NCBI GenBank assembly: GCA_031556725.1
Contig: JAVBSL010000003.1
Span: 62,001 to 126,000, forward strand
Direction of reading: 5' to 3'
Source: UBA935 sp031556725
Lineage (GTDB): Bacteria; Bacillota; Clostridia; Lachnospirales; Lachnospiraceae
DNA: 64,000 nt
In this document: positions 42,587 through 51,920 of the stretch, piece after piece
Layout of the letters: every line of letters starts with the position of its first letter
Position numbering within the stretch: position 1 is the first letter of the stretch
Position numbers and translations under genes: made by a program
The notes under the pieces: generated by a model
Seen by the model: the letters and a program-made list of their open reading frames with translations, nothing else
Told to the model about the DNA's origin: nothing
The model's database searches: none

Positions 42587-43672
42587 GAACTCAATCAACA
42601 CCTGTGCTGCCCGCTGATGGGATTTGAACCCGGGGTGCGCATGCGACCCGACTGTTTCCGGGGTGGTATCGGGTAATTGTAAAAAGAATACATGCTGATC
42701 TCCGGAAGCTGCTTTGTAGGTATTGATGGCATTGCAAATGGGCAAGGTTAAGGAATAGCCCAGCATACCATAGGTCCAGACAATGTCAGCTTCCGGATTG
42801 TTTTTTCGGAGCATTTTAAGAAAGTCAATAACATGCTGTTCAAAGCGGGCCAAATCATCAGGATGATAAGAACCGTCAGCGTTCTTACGCTGTTCAAAGG
42901 TTTCGCCGGTAGCTTCATCGATCCAGGCTGGTTGCTCGAAAGCGCTGCAATCATTGGTACCCAGATTGACCACCACGATATCCGGCTGCCAGGAGGTGAA
43001 ATCATGAGGTTTTGTAGCTCCCAGAGCGGTATTGGTGGGACCGGCGCAAAGACCGCAGATCTTTTCATAGAAGGTCGGGATATTATGGTAAGGATTATTG
43101 TCCCAGCCGGACAAAACCCCCCAGCCGCCTTGGGAGATTAAACGATAATCGGCGTCCAATGCCTTGGCAGTCATTAAAGCATAATTTCGGTCGGCGCTCA
43201 TAAACATGGGAATCCAGTCCGTTTCGTCTAAGGCACCGTAAGTACCTTCACCGGAGGTAATGCTGTCACCGATAAATTCTATTTTATGTTGCGGAGACTT
43301 TACAGGCAGAAAAACACCGTCGGTTTGAAAACCGTATATTAATATATGGCAGGTATCATCTTCCGACATGGCCTGCAGTTCCCTTGTAAATTTGACATTT
43401 TTAACTGTTTCCGGCGTCATCCCGCGGAAAAGACACAGGGAGTGCTGACCGGGCATTAACATTTGCCGGCTCATAAACTCACCGCCCAGGTAGGTGCCCA
43501 CCCAGGGTTCGTAGGTTTCAAAATCTATTTCCACATCAATCCATAACTCACTTCCGGTTACATTGACCTCAATAGCACTGCCGTTCCAAAACAGCGGCAG
43601 AGGAAACTGGGTTTCATCGGTACGCCCATAGATTTTGTAATCGGAAACCTCAGATAATGTATATTTTTTCAT
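42569..43672 (-). CDS. SGNH/GDSL hydrolase, CE2-like esterase
   Basis: A 367-residue protein with an N-terminal beta-sandwich (about 1-115) and a C-terminal SGNH hydrolase domain (about 125-365). GDSITSGEG holds the catalytic Ser, VVNLGTNDCS the Asn block, and SHAHPGFKSHQ the Asp/His region. This layout is that of carbohydrate esterase family 2 acetylxylan-type deacetylases. No signal peptide is visible, so it may act on imported oligosaccharides. GGAGGAC precedes the ATG. It overlaps the convergent permease-protease by 18 bases. Confidence 0.85.
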   Translation of the reverse strand: MKKYTLSEVSDYKIYGRTDETQFPLPLFWNGSAIEVNVTGSELWIDVEIDFETYEPWVGTYLGGEFMSRQMLMPGQHSLCLFRGMTPETVKNVKFTRELQAMSEDDTCHILIYGFQTDGVFLPVKSPQHKIEFIGDSITSGEGTYGALDETDWIPMFMSADRNYALMTAKALDADYRLISQGGWGVLSGWDNNPYHNIPTFYEKICGLCAGPTNTALGATKPHDFTSWQPDIVVVNLGTNDCSAFEQPAWIDEATGETFEQRKNADGSYHPDDLARFEQHVIDFLKMLRKNNPEADIVWTYGMLGYSLTLPICNAINTYKAASGDQHVFFLQLPDTTPETVGSHAHPGFKSHQRAAQVLIEFLRSLL

Positions 43673-43821
43673 AAAAAGTCCTCCTTATTGTGCTATGTAT
43701 AAGATTTAATATAACATGAAGAAAAGAAAAATGTAAATAGAATGATATTGCCAAAAATAATCAAATATGATACAGTTACAAATAACTAAGAGGCGGAATA
43801 AATAAGGAACGGCAAAGCTTT

Positions 43822-44523
43822 ATGAAAAAAATCGGATTATTTTTTTTAACAATCGGGATGAGCTTAGGAATCATGGCATGCGGCGGACCATCCGAAGAAA
43901 AAATCGAGCAGGCTCAGGCGAAGTTTAATGAATTGGTAGAAACCCATAATAAAACAGTGGAAGTTCATAATGAGATTGATGATAATTATCTGGATCAGGA
44001 TTTACAAGCCATGGCAGAGCAGGTTACGGCGTTAAGGGATTATAATCTGGTTGAGATGACAGAAGAGGAAATAGATGTTATTATCGAAGAAATGGGCAGT
44101 GCCATCGAAAAATATGAGGAAACGATTGTCCTGTTGACGGAAAAGAAACAGGAAGAGGCAGATGCGGTCCTAAAGGAGATTCCATTAACTTTACATAATC
44201 AAACCGGAAAAGTATTTAAAGAATTATACCTGCTTCCTGAAGGAGAGAAACAAAAAGAAAATGTACTGAGCGAGACTCTTTCGATCAATGAGGGAGAGAC
44301 GCTGGCCGGCCTGTATATTTATAAAGATATAGAAGCAAAACCGTGGAAAATAGTGTTGGCAGATGAACAGGGAGAGACTTGGGAAATAGAGATAGCAATG
44401 GTAGATTTGGACGAAAAAGGTGTTACCTTCTTTATGCAATATGATAGTGAAAGCGAGACCATTATACTGAATAACAGTGATTTTTCGGAAAATAGTATTG
44501 ACAAGAGTGAAGAGGAATTGTAA
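43822..44523 (+). CDS. Lipoprotein of unknown function
   Basis: A 233-residue secreted protein. The N-terminus is a lipoprotein signal (KK, hydrophobic stretch, GIMAC with lipidated Cys20). Residues 25-115 are charged and probably helical or coiled coil; residues 125-225 look beta-rich (LTLHNQTGKVFKELYLLP, WKIVLADEQGETWEIEIAMV), resembling a small C-terminal domain found in Firmicute lipoproteins. I do not recognise a specific function. It ends 14 bases before tRNA-Gly. Confidence 0.75.
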   Translation: MKKIGLFFLTIGMSLGIMACGGPSEEKIEQAQAKFNELVETHNKTVEVHNEIDDNYLDQDLQAMAEQVTALRDYNLVEMTEEEIDVIIEEMGSAIEKYEETIVLLTEKKQEEADAVLKEIPLTLHNQTGKVFKELYLLPEGEKQKENVLSETLSINEGETLAGLYIYKDIEAKPWKIVLADEQGETWEIEIAMVDLDEKGVTFFMQYDSESETIILNNSDFSENSIDKSEEEL

Positions 44524-44537
44524 AATATTCTTTGTTC

Positions 44538-44608
44538 GCGGGTGTAGTTCAATGGTAGAACACTAGCCTTCCAAGCTAGATACGTGGGTTCGATTCCCAT
44601 CACCCGCT
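44538..44608 (+). tRNA. tRNA-Gly (anticodon TCC)
   Basis: A complete 71-base cloverleaf: acceptor GCGGGTG/CACCCGC, D arm GTTC/GAAC, anticodon arm CTAGC/GCTAG with loop CTTCCAA, and T arm GTGGG/CCCAT with loop TTCGATT. The discriminator base is T and CCA is not encoded. It reads GGA/GGG glycine codons. It lies 14 bases after the lipoprotein stop, so it may share that transcript, and a terminator follows. Confidence 0.96.
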
Positions 44609-44620
44609 TAAGCGACATAA

Positions 44621-44653
44621 TGGAAATGCCAGGGTGATGGTATTTCCATTTTT
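44621..44653 (+). terminator. Terminator after tRNA-Gly
   Basis: An 11-base stem with one G-T pair (TGGAAATGCCA / TGGTATTTCCA), a 6-base loop and five T. Confidence 0.85.
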
Positions 44654-44692
44654 GTATAAATAAGTTTTTTATTCATATTAATAAAAAATTTA

Positions 44693-44721
44693 TTGACCAG
44701 AAAAGGTGAAATTGTTATTAT
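44693..44721 (+). promoter_or_regulatory. Promoter of the AraC-type regulator
   Basis: TTGACC (44693-44698), 17 bases, TATTAT (44716-44721). It predicts an untranslated leader of about 150 bases before the AraC gene. Confidence 0.65.
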
Positions 44722-44755
44722 AGTAGCAGAGGGAATTTTTTGTGAGAGGGAAGAA

Positions 44756-44821
44756 GGTTAACAAAAAGGTACTGAGAATAAAATTTTTTATTCTAAAAGG
44801 GCAGTACCGGAATGGCTAACC
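44756..44821 (+). promoter_or_regulatory. Nested hairpin in the AraC-gene leader
   Basis: Three nested pairings occur in the leader: GGTTA/TAACC (44756-44760 with 44817-44821), GGTACTG/CAGTACC (44768-44774 with 44802-44808) and AGAATAAAA/TTTTATTCT (44775-44783 with 44786-44794). The middle and inner stems are continuous on the left and separated by an AAAAGGG bulge on the right. It is a strongly structured RNA element of no class that I recognise; there is no T run, so it is not a simple terminator. Confidence 0.55.
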
Positions 44822-44878
44822 GGAAGGAATGCAAAATGATACTAAGGGCGAAGCAACCAGAAGAAGGGGCACTAAAAG

Positions 44879-45781
44879 ATGGAGAAAGCGTACAAACTGG
44901 AGTTCCCAGGAGAGAAAACAGGCAACCTATTTGTTAATTGCTGTGGCTGTTCCCAAACAGAACCGTTACACAGCTTTGGTCCGGCGATTAAGCCGCACTA
45001 TCTGATTCATTATGTGTTAAGCGGAAAAGGAATATTTTCCATGGGCGGCAAAGAGTATCCGCTTAAAGCAGGATACGGCTTTTTGATTATGCCGGAAGAA
45101 CTGGCTTTTTATCAGGCCAGCCAGGAAGATCCCTGGACCTATGTGTGGATTGGGTTTAGCGGAGACCAAGCCGACCGATTGATTCAGAATATGGGATTAT
45201 CTTTACAGAATCCGATTTTCAAATCAGAGCATTCGGAAGAAATTTATGAAATTGTAAAAGACATGATGGAGCATAACACTTTTGATATGAGTGATGAACT
45301 GCGCCGAAACGGTTTCTTGAGTGTCTTTTTGTCGATTATCGCAAACAGTACGAAGGCTTCCGATCAAAGTGATAATGACCGGGCAAATCATTACGTGCGA
45401 AAAGCGGTAGAGTATATTCAGGGCAATTATTGTAATCCTATTAAGATTACAGAAGTGGCCGACTATGTGTGTATTAACAGAAGTTATTTATATACGCTAT
45501 TTATGAACTCGATGGGGATATCCCCCCAGCAGTTTTTGGCAACCTTCCGCATTACCAAAGCAACCGAACTGTTACAGTTAACCAGTTTACCCATTGAAAG
45601 TATAGCGTTATCCTGCGGCTATGTAGATCCTTTGGTCTTTACCAAGGCATTCAAACAAATGAAGGGCATGTCCCCCTCCGTCTACCGGAAAGAGATGCGC
45701 AACGGCGGAACAAGGAGAAATGAGGATCACTTAAAGCAGGTAGAAGATTTTATTAATCAGATAAAGAAGCTAGAACAATAA
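44879..45781 (+). CDS. AraC family transcriptional regulator
   Basis: A 300-residue regulator with an N-terminal cupin-type ligand domain (about 25-145: HYVLSGKGIFSMGGKEYPL, GFLIMPEELAFYQ) and a C-terminal double HTH (about 185-285: KITEVADYVCINRSYLYTLF, IESIALSCGYVDPLVFTKAFKQ). It resembles sugar-responsive regulators such as MsmR. The next genes are galK and galT, so control of galactose use is likely. GAAGGGGC stands upstream of the ATG. A long structured leader precedes it. Confidence 0.9.
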   Translation: MEKAYKLEFPGEKTGNLFVNCCGCSQTEPLHSFGPAIKPHYLIHYVLSGKGIFSMGGKEYPLKAGYGFLIMPEELAFYQASQEDPWTYVWIGFSGDQADRLIQNMGLSLQNPIFKSEHSEEIYEIVKDMMEHNTFDMSDELRRNGFLSVFLSIIANSTKASDQSDNDRANHYVRKAVEYIQGNYCNPIKITEVADYVCINRSYLYTLFMNSMGISPQQFLATFRITKATELLQLTSLPIESIALSCGYVDPLVFTKAFKQMKGMSPSVYRKEMRNGGTRRNEDHLKQVEDFINQIKKLEQ

Positions 45782-45857
45782 CATTTTGACTGATTGATGC
45801 AACAAAGAGATATATACATATTTCCTTACCAATATTATAATTAAGCTACAACAATAG

Positions 45858-45880
45858 AACAGGCAGAAAATGCCTGTTTT
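45858..45880 (+). terminator. Hairpin between the AraC gene and galK
   Basis: AACAGGCA/TGCCTGTT, an 8-base perfect stem with a GAAAA loop, followed only by TTG. It is either a weak terminator of the AraC transcript or an attenuator in the galK leader. A TTGACT (45786-45791) with GATATA 17 bases later could start galK transcription upstream of it. Confidence 0.5.
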
Positions 45881-45897
45881 GTAGTATAAGGAGAAGG

Positions 45898-47067
45898 ATG
45901 GATATGAAAGAAAAACTATTAAAAGGATTTGCAGCAGCATTTGGGGATGCCAACGGCACAAAAATTTATTTTGCACCTGGGCGGGTGAATATGATTGGTG
46001 AACATACCGACTATAATGGCGGGCACGTATTTCCCTGTGCACTGACCATCGGAACCTATGGAGTGGCACGGAAGCGCAATGACCGCAAATTAAGATTTTA
46101 TTCCATGAACTTTGAGAAGTTGGGAGTGATAGAATCTTCTTTGGATGAGCTTACACCAAGTGAGGAGGCCGGTTGGACCAATTATCCAAAGGGTGTTATC
46201 TGGGCTTTTGGTGAGAAGGGACAAGTAATCCCGCAAGGTATGGATTTATTGCTTTATGGGACCATTCCCAATGGCTCGGGGTTGTCCTCATCGGCTTCGG
46301 TTGAGGTATTGACCGGCTTCATTTTGCGAGACTTTTTCGGATGTCAGGTATCTAACCAGGATCTGGCATTGATCGGACAATATTCCGAAAATAAATATAA
46401 CGGTGTAAATTGCGGGATTATGGATCAGTTTGCAATTGCCATGGGAAAAAAGGAACATGCTATCTTTTTAGACACAGCAGACCTTTCATATACCTACGCA
46501 CCGATTAAATTGGCCGACGCCAAGATTGTAATTGCCTGCAGCAATAAAAAGCGAGGGCTTTCCGATTCGAAATATAATGAGAGACGAAGTGAATGTGAGC
46601 AGGCCTTAGCTGATATCCAGAAGGTAGTGGGTATTAACGCTTTGGGTGATCTGACTGAAGAACAGTTCGAACAATATCAGGCTGCTATTCAGGATGATAT
46701 TTGCAGGAAACGGGCGAAACATGCGGTTTACGAAAATCAGCGGACGATCAAGGCTGTGGAAGCACTGCAAAATAATGATGTAAAACTTTTTGGTGAATTA
46801 ATGAATGCATCCCATGTTTCTTTACGAGATGATTATGAAGTGACCGGTGAAGAATTGGATACTTTGGTAGAAGAGGCATGGAAAACAGAAGGTGTTATCG
46901 GCTCCCGGATGACCGGCGCCGGCTTTGGCGGATGTACCGTAAGTATTGTTAAGAACGATGCCATTGAGGCCTTTACAGCCCAAGTGGGTGAAGCCTATCA
47001 GCAGAAAATCGGATATGCCGCTGATTTCTATATTGTAGAAATCGGTGATGGTCCGGTAGTACTGTAA
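45898..47067 (+). CDS. galK: Galactokinase
   Basis: A 389-residue cytoplasmic enzyme that phosphorylates galactose to galactose 1-phosphate with ATP, first step of the Leloir pathway. GRVNMIGEHTDYNGG is the galactokinase signature, PNGSGLSSSASVEV the GHMP ATP-binding loop, and MTGAGFGGCTVSIV the C-terminal motif. AAGGAG lies four bases before ATG 45898 and ten before ATG 45904; either may start it. galT follows at once, giving the normal pathway order. Confidence 0.96.
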   Translation: MDMKEKLLKGFAAAFGDANGTKIYFAPGRVNMIGEHTDYNGGHVFPCALTIGTYGVARKRNDRKLRFYSMNFEKLGVIESSLDELTPSEEAGWTNYPKGVIWAFGEKGQVIPQGMDLLLYGTIPNGSGLSSSASVEVLTGFILRDFFGCQVSNQDLALIGQYSENKYNGVNCGIMDQFAIAMGKKEHAIFLDTADLSYTYAPIKLADAKIVIACSNKKRGLSDSKYNERRSECEQALADIQKVVGINALGDLTEEQFEQYQAAIQDDICRKRAKHAVYENQRTIKAVEALQNNDVKLFGELMNASHVSLRDDYEVTGEELDTLVEEAWKTEGVIGSRMTGAGFGGCTVSIVKNDAIEAFTAQVGEAYQQKIGYAADFYIVEIGDGPVVL

Positions 47068-47081
47068 GGGTGACTGCTGAT

Positions 47082-48581
47082 ATGAGGACAATAACAGACT
47101 ATATAAATCATCTGGTTCAGTACGGTCTTAAGACAGGCTTAGTGGAACCGGCTGACCGGATATACACCGTAAATAAACTGATGGAGCTGTTTCAACTGGA
47201 GGAAATGCCGGAGAACGAAGTGGCGGAAGCAGATAATCTGGAAGACATCTTAGCCGGAATGATGGACTATGCTTATGAAAACGGTATTTTAAAAGAAGAC
47301 AGTATTGTTTATCGGGACTTGTTTGATACCAAGATTATGGGATTGCTGGTCCCACGTCCCAGTGAAGTAATCGGGAAATTCTGGCAGCTCTGCAGGGAAC
47401 AGTCAGCTCGGGCAGCTACTGATTATTTTTATCAGTTAAGCTGTGACTCGGATTATATTCGCAGGTACCGCATTGGGAAAGACCAAAAGTGGGTAACACC
47501 GACACCTTATGGTGATTTGGATATAACTATCAATCTTTCCAAACCGGAAAAGGATCCGAAAGCCATTGCTGCCGCAAAAAATGCCAGACAGTCAGGGTAT
47601 CCCAAATGCCTTTTGTGTGTGGAAAATGAAGGATATGCCGGGCGGGTTAATCATCCGGCCAGACAAAATCACAGGATTATTCCGGTAACGATCAATGGTT
47701 CCCAGTGGGGTTTTCAGTATTCACCTTATGTGTATTATAACGAGCATTGTATCGTACTGAACGGACAGCATGTTCCGATGAAGATCGAACACGATACCTT
47801 TGCCAAGTTATTTGATTTTGTGAAACAGTTTCCCCACTATTTTGTGGGTTCCAATGCGGATCTGCCGATTGTGGGCGGTTCGATTTTAAGTCATGATCAT
47901 TTTCAGGGCGGACATTATGAGTTCCCCATGGCGAAAGCACCTGTGGAGCAGACCTTCTGTATCAGGGGATTTGAGGATGTACGGGCAGGCATCGTAAACT
48001 GGCCCATGTCCGTAATCAGGATTGCGGCTGCTGACCCGGAACGTTTGATCGCACTGGCCGATGTAATATTGGATAAATGGCGGAATTATACCGATGAATC
48101 TGCTTTTGTATATGCTTATTCGGATGGGGAACCCCATAATACCATAACCCCTATTGCCAGAAAAAGAGGCGGGCTGTTTGAACTGGATCTGGTGTTGCGA
48201 AATAATATCACCACGCAGGAGCATCCGTTGGGTGTTTATCATCCTCATGCCAAGCTGCACCATATCAAGAAAGAGAATATCGGTCTGATCGAAGTAATGG
48301 GTCTGGCGGTTCTGCCTGCCCGTTTAAAGGAAGAAATGGAGTTACTGAAACAGACCATGCTGGCCGGTGGAGACATCCGTATGGTAACTGAGCTGGAAAA
48401 ACATGCTGAATGGGTAGACGAATTTAAAGTACGCTATGAGAAAATAGATGAAAGTAGTATTGATGAGATCGTAGAGAAAGAAATCGGCATGGTGTTTATG
48501 GAAGTACTGGAAGACGCCGGGGTATATAAGCGAACCATGGAAGGAAAAAAGGCATTTATGCGGTTTGTGGAAAGCGTATAA
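47082..48581 (+). CDS. galT: UDP-glucose-hexose-1-phosphate uridylyltransferase, type 2
   Basis: A 499-residue enzyme that exchanges UMP between UDP-glucose and galactose 1-phosphate. It is the long Firmicute GalT type, with GYPKCLLCVENEGYAGR, PYVYYNEHCIVLNGQH and GSILSHDHFQGG, the last carrying the HxH-type nucleotidylated His region. I choose ATG 47082, with AAGGGTG nine bases upstream; a GTG at 47070 overlaps that site. It lies 14 bases after galK. No galE is in the window. Confidence 0.95.
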   Translation: MRTITDYINHLVQYGLKTGLVEPADRIYTVNKLMELFQLEEMPENEVAEADNLEDILAGMMDYAYENGILKEDSIVYRDLFDTKIMGLLVPRPSEVIGKFWQLCREQSARAATDYFYQLSCDSDYIRRYRIGKDQKWVTPTPYGDLDITINLSKPEKDPKAIAAAKNARQSGYPKCLLCVENEGYAGRVNHPARQNHRIIPVTINGSQWGFQYSPYVYYNEHCIVLNGQHVPMKIEHDTFAKLFDFVKQFPHYFVGSNADLPIVGGSILSHDHFQGGHYEFPMAKAPVEQTFCIRGFEDVRAGIVNWPMSVIRIAAADPERLIALADVILDKWRNYTDESAFVYAYSDGEPHNTITPIARKRGGLFELDLVLRNNITTQEHPLGVYHPHAKLHHIKKENIGLIEVMGLAVLPARLKEEMELLKQTMLAGGDIRMVTELEKHAEWVDEFKVRYEKIDESSIDEIVEKEIGMVFMEVLEDAGVYKRTMEGKKAFMRFVESV

Positions 48582-48593
48582 AGCAAAAATGAT

Positions 48594-48622
48594 TTGACCA
48601 TCAAATTATTTTTTGATATATT
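48594..48622 (+). promoter_or_regulatory. Promoter and operator-like repeat of the MarR gene
   Basis: TTGACC (48594-48599), 17 bases, TATATT (48617-48622). The spacer carries ATCAAA-N6-TTTGAT (48600-48617), an inverted repeat of MarR type, and a further TTTGATA lies 19 bases after the first. Autorepression is likely. Confidence 0.55.
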
Positions 48623-48669
48623 AATATTATATTTGATAATAATATTGTAAGCGTGATAATGAGGTCAAA

Positions 48670-49104
48670 ATGGATATAAACAAAGCACTGAATGAGGTGC
48701 TCGTGAAGCTGTTCCGCAACATTAATACCATTGAGGAGCAAGCCATAAGGACAGAAGAATATAAGGATGTTACCACCAATGACATGCACGTAATCGAGGC
48801 TATCGGTAAAGGTGCGCCCAAAAATATGACCTCTGTAGCCAAAGCCATGGCGGTAACAACCGGAACGCTGACTATATCGGTCAACGGACTTGTGAAAAAA
48901 GGCTATGTGGATCGTATCCGCAGTGAAGAGGATCGCCGTGTTGTGCTGGTTTCTTTGTCCTCCAAAGGGCGGAAAGCTTTTGAACATCATCAGCGTTTTC
49001 ATGAAGCCATGATAAACGGCATTACAGACCAGCTCTCGGTCGAGGAAAAGCTGGTCTTACAAAAAGCGTTAAGCAATCTACTCCGTTTTTTCTCCAGACA
49101 TTAA
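48670..49104 (+). CDS. MarR family transcriptional regulator
   Basis: A 144-residue dimeric regulator with the winged HTH at about 45-110 (MTSVAKAMAVTTGTLTISVNGLVKKGYVDRIRSEEDRRVVLVSL), which contains the Asp-Arg-Arg of the wing. Similar MarR proteins in this group control fatty acid synthesis (FabT-like), but no fab gene is adjacent, so the target is unknown. It has AATGAGGTC upstream. Its 3' end overlaps the convergent DUF885 gene by 27 bases. Confidence 0.9.
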   Translation: MDINKALNEVLVKLFRNINTIEEQAIRTEEYKDVTTNDMHVIEAIGKGAPKNMTSVAKAMAVTTGTLTISVNGLVKKGYVDRIRSEEDRRVVLVSLSSKGRKAFEHHQRFHEAMINGITDQLSVEEKLVLQKALSNLLRFFSRH

Positions 49105-50904
49105 CCGTTTCTTCAGATTGTTAAAGTCGGATGGTCCGGCATTCAGAAAAAATTCATGGAATTTGTAGTCGCTGTAATCGGGGCCCCACAAAGTGCGGGC
49201 TTCTTTTTTTAATTCTAAAATCTCCAGATATCCCAGATAATATTTAAGATAATTAGTAGGCTCCTCGACAATATACTCATAAATAGCATGAGCAGTCTCT
49301 TCGTTATCAATTCCAATGGTTGCCAATATTTTCTGCACTTGGGAAAAGTCAGCGCCATCATAATGAATAGCAATATCCAATAAGGAGTACATACAAAGCT
49401 GCAGCGAGCGGTTGACCCGATAATAATCATAAGTATATATGGTTTCCGGTGCAGTATCGGCCACCAGCTGCTTGGCGTACCGGAAGGAATCCATTTCCGT
49501 ATAAAGCGCCCACCCCTCCAGATAACCGCCGTAGTGCAGAATATGCCGGATCAGATTGCCATTGCTTTCTTCCATATCAAGAAGATGATAAACGGTCTGA
49601 TACAGGTGCCCGGGATAACCCTCATGAGCTAGCGTGGTAAAGAGGGATAAGCTGCTGGTATTGTTCTTTTGATTAATGTAAATCGTATTTTCACTATAAT
49701 AGTCAATGGGTGGCGTAAGGTAGTAAGCGGGACTACTGTAGGATTCCATGCTGGGAGACACATTTTTAACCACATAAGCAGGGGTGTTCTTACCATCAAC
49801 CGAAGGAAAAGGAGGATATTCATCGGTGATGCGTTGCTGCAAATCAGCCAGGACTTCTACCGGTTCGGCAACCGGAAAGGCGGCAACGTCTTCTTTTAAC
49901 CGGTCAGAAAGATCAGGATGAGTGGCGGTGAGCGTTGCAAGCTGCGAATAATTGTTTTTAAAATCTTGATAAAGTAACTTTTTAACAGTTTCCACATCCC
50001 GCGAGGAACCGGTGGCAGATTTTAATAAGTACTGATAATATTTCTGTCCCTCAGGATAATAATACAGACCTTTATCATTGCGGCCGCTGCCTTTCAGCAA
50101 AAACAATTCATCACCGGTTTTTTCATAGGCGGGCTGCACGACCGTGATCAACAGGCGGTTATTTTCCGCAATATAGTGTTCTTTTTGGGCAGCAGTAATC
50201 TTTCCGCTCTGCTCTAAAGCTAAAATCCGCTCCAAAAAAGTTGACTGCAAAAAATGAGTTTCAGCGGCCAGCTGTGATTTATCCATAATGTTGTCACATT
50301 GCTCGATAACCTTGTCGGCAGCCAGATCGGACATGAAAAGACCGGCTGTAACTTTTTCCTGTTCCAGTATTATAAAGCCATTCAAAAAATCATCAATTTG
50401 ATTGAGAATAGCAAGATAATCATTTACATCAGCAGCCGAGTGAAAAGCATATTCTGCCAGAAGAATCGGCAGACCGGATTGCACACCGGAGGAAGGTGAA
50501 AACGGTTCGTCATATAAATAGAAAGGATTTCCGATCCGCTGATGATAAAGGTATGATAATAGCAGATCATATGTGTAGGCATCGGGAGCGGATAAGCGCT
50601 TCGGAGAAATATCCTCCAACCGGGCAATAAGACCGTCCAACTCGTCAGAATTATGGGTGGACTGATCAGGGGAATAGATTGACAGTCCGGGAGAATATGA
50701 AATGTTATAATTTTCCGGATAAGCGATGGTATAGTGAAGATTCAGGGTATTAGAAATCAATTCGCCGACAAAAAGCTCCTCTGTAAGACGGTCAAAGGAA
50801 CGCTGGTCGCTGTTATGTAAAAAAAGAAAGCCTGCAGTGCAAAGTAAAATGGCGGAAGACAGGGATATAAGCAGTAGCTTCTTTTTTTGGAGTAAAGGAT
50901 GCAA
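49078..50904 (-). CDS. DUF885 family protein, probable membrane-anchored metallopeptidase
   Basis: A 608-residue protein anchored by one N-terminal hydrophobic segment (about 8-28). The DUF885 zinc-type motif HEGYPGH is present (TLAHEGYPGHLYQ), with a downstream glutamate-rich helix (GYLEGWALYTE). DUF885 members are putative peptidases; the substrate is unknown. Start is set at TTG 50904 with GGAGGT seven bases upstream; an ATG at 50967 would add 21 residues without a ribosome binding site. Confidence 0.82.
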   Translation of the reverse strand: MHPLLQKKKLLLISLSSAILLCTAGFLFLHNSDQRSFDRLTEELFVGELISNTLNLHYTIAYPENYNISYSPGLSIYSPDQSTHNSDELDGLIARLEDISPKRLSAPDAYTYDLLLSYLYHQRIGNPFYLYDEPFSPSSGVQSGLPILLAEYAFHSAADVNDYLAILNQIDDFLNGFIILEQEKVTAGLFMSDLAADKVIEQCDNIMDKSQLAAETHFLQSTFLERILALEQSGKITAAQKEHYIAENNRLLITVVQPAYEKTGDELFLLKGSGRNDKGLYYYPEGQKYYQYLLKSATGSSRDVETVKKLLYQDFKNNYSQLATLTATHPDLSDRLKEDVAAFPVAEPVEVLADLQQRITDEYPPFPSVDGKNTPAYVVKNVSPSMESYSSPAYYLTPPIDYYSENTIYINQKNNTSSLSLFTTLAHEGYPGHLYQTVYHLLDMEESNGNLIRHILHYGGYLEGWALYTEMDSFRYAKQLVADTAPETIYTYDYYRVNRSLQLCMYSLLDIAIHYDGADFSQVQKILATIGIDNEETAHAIYEYIVEEPTNYLKYYLGYLEILELKKEARTLWGPDYSDYKFHEFFLNAGPSDFNNLKKRLMSGEKTE

Positions 50905-51074
50905 AGCAGTTACCTCCAGATACTTTACTGCTAATATATTTATTAAAATTGCATAATAGAATAGCAATAATTGTTAATTTTACGGTGGGTAATGATATAG
51001 ACTTAAAAGTTAAGTTATGATACAGTATTTTTAGTGAATATTGATAAATTTTTGAAAGGCGGAGCAAAGAGTGT

Positions 51075-51920
51075 ATGACTAATTTAGACTTAAAGAAAAC
51101 AGCCAACGAAGTCCGTAAGGGCATCGTTACGGCCGTCCACAGTGCCAAGGCAGGACATCCGGGCGGTTCCCTGTCGGCAGCAGACATCTATACCTATCTG
51201 TATTTTGAAGAAATGAACATAGACCCCACGAAGCCCAAGATGGAAGGACGGGATCGCTTTGTATTGTCCAAAGGACATACGGCACCGGGCCTGTATTCCA
51301 CACTGGCTAACCGTGGGTATTTTCCGGTAGAGGACCTGACTACCTTGCGGAAATTGGGCTCTTACTTGCAGGGACATCCCTGTATGCAGCATGTTCCCGG
51401 CGTGGATATGTCCAGCGGTTCCTTGGGACAAGGCATCTCGGCGGCTGTAGGTATGGCACTGGCAGGTAAGATGGACGGTAAGGATTACCGGGTTTATACC
51501 CTGTTAGGAGATGGTGAGATTCAGGAAGGCCAGGTATGGGAAGCCAGTATGTTTGCCGGACACCGGAAGCTGGACAACCTGGTAGTGATCGTAGATAACA
51601 ACGGCTTGCAGATCGATGGGGCAATTGATGATGTATGTTCTCCTTATCCCATTGATAAAAAGTTTGAAGCATTTAATTTTCATGTAATCAACGTGGATGC
51701 TCATGACTTTGATGCCATCAGAGCGGCTTTTAAAGAGGCAAGAGAAACCAAAGGAATGCCTACCGCGATCATTGCCCACAGCTTAAAGGGCAAGGGCGTA
51801 TCTTTTATGGAAGGACAGGCTGCATGGCATGGAACTGCTCCTAATGACGAGCAATATGCAGTAGCCATGGAAGACCTTAAGAAGATCGAAGAAGTATTAA
51901 GTCAGGAGGTAGAAAGCTAA
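51075..51920 (+). CDS. Transketolase, N-terminal subunit
   Basis: A 281-residue thiamine-diphosphate-binding half of a split transketolase of the pentose phosphate pathway. SAKAGHPGGSLSAADIY, VLSKGHTAPGLYS and GDGEIQEGQVWEA (diphosphate/Mg motif) are present. Complete single-chain enzymes are about 660 residues; here the pyrimidine-binding part is the next gene. GGCGGAG precedes the ATG. Stop and next start overlap (TAATG), so the subunits are made in equal amounts. Confidence 0.94.
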   Translation: MTNLDLKKTANEVRKGIVTAVHSAKAGHPGGSLSAADIYTYLYFEEMNIDPTKPKMEGRDRFVLSKGHTAPGLYSTLANRGYFPVEDLTTLRKLGSYLQGHPCMQHVPGVDMSSGSLGQGISAAVGMALAGKMDGKDYRVYTLLGDGEIQEGQVWEASMFAGHRKLDNLVVIVDNNGLQIDGAIDDVCSPYPIDKKFEAFNFHVINVDAHDFDAIRAAFKEARETKGMPTAIIAHSLKGKGVSFMEGQAAWHGTAPNDEQYAVAMEDLKKIEEVLSQEVES

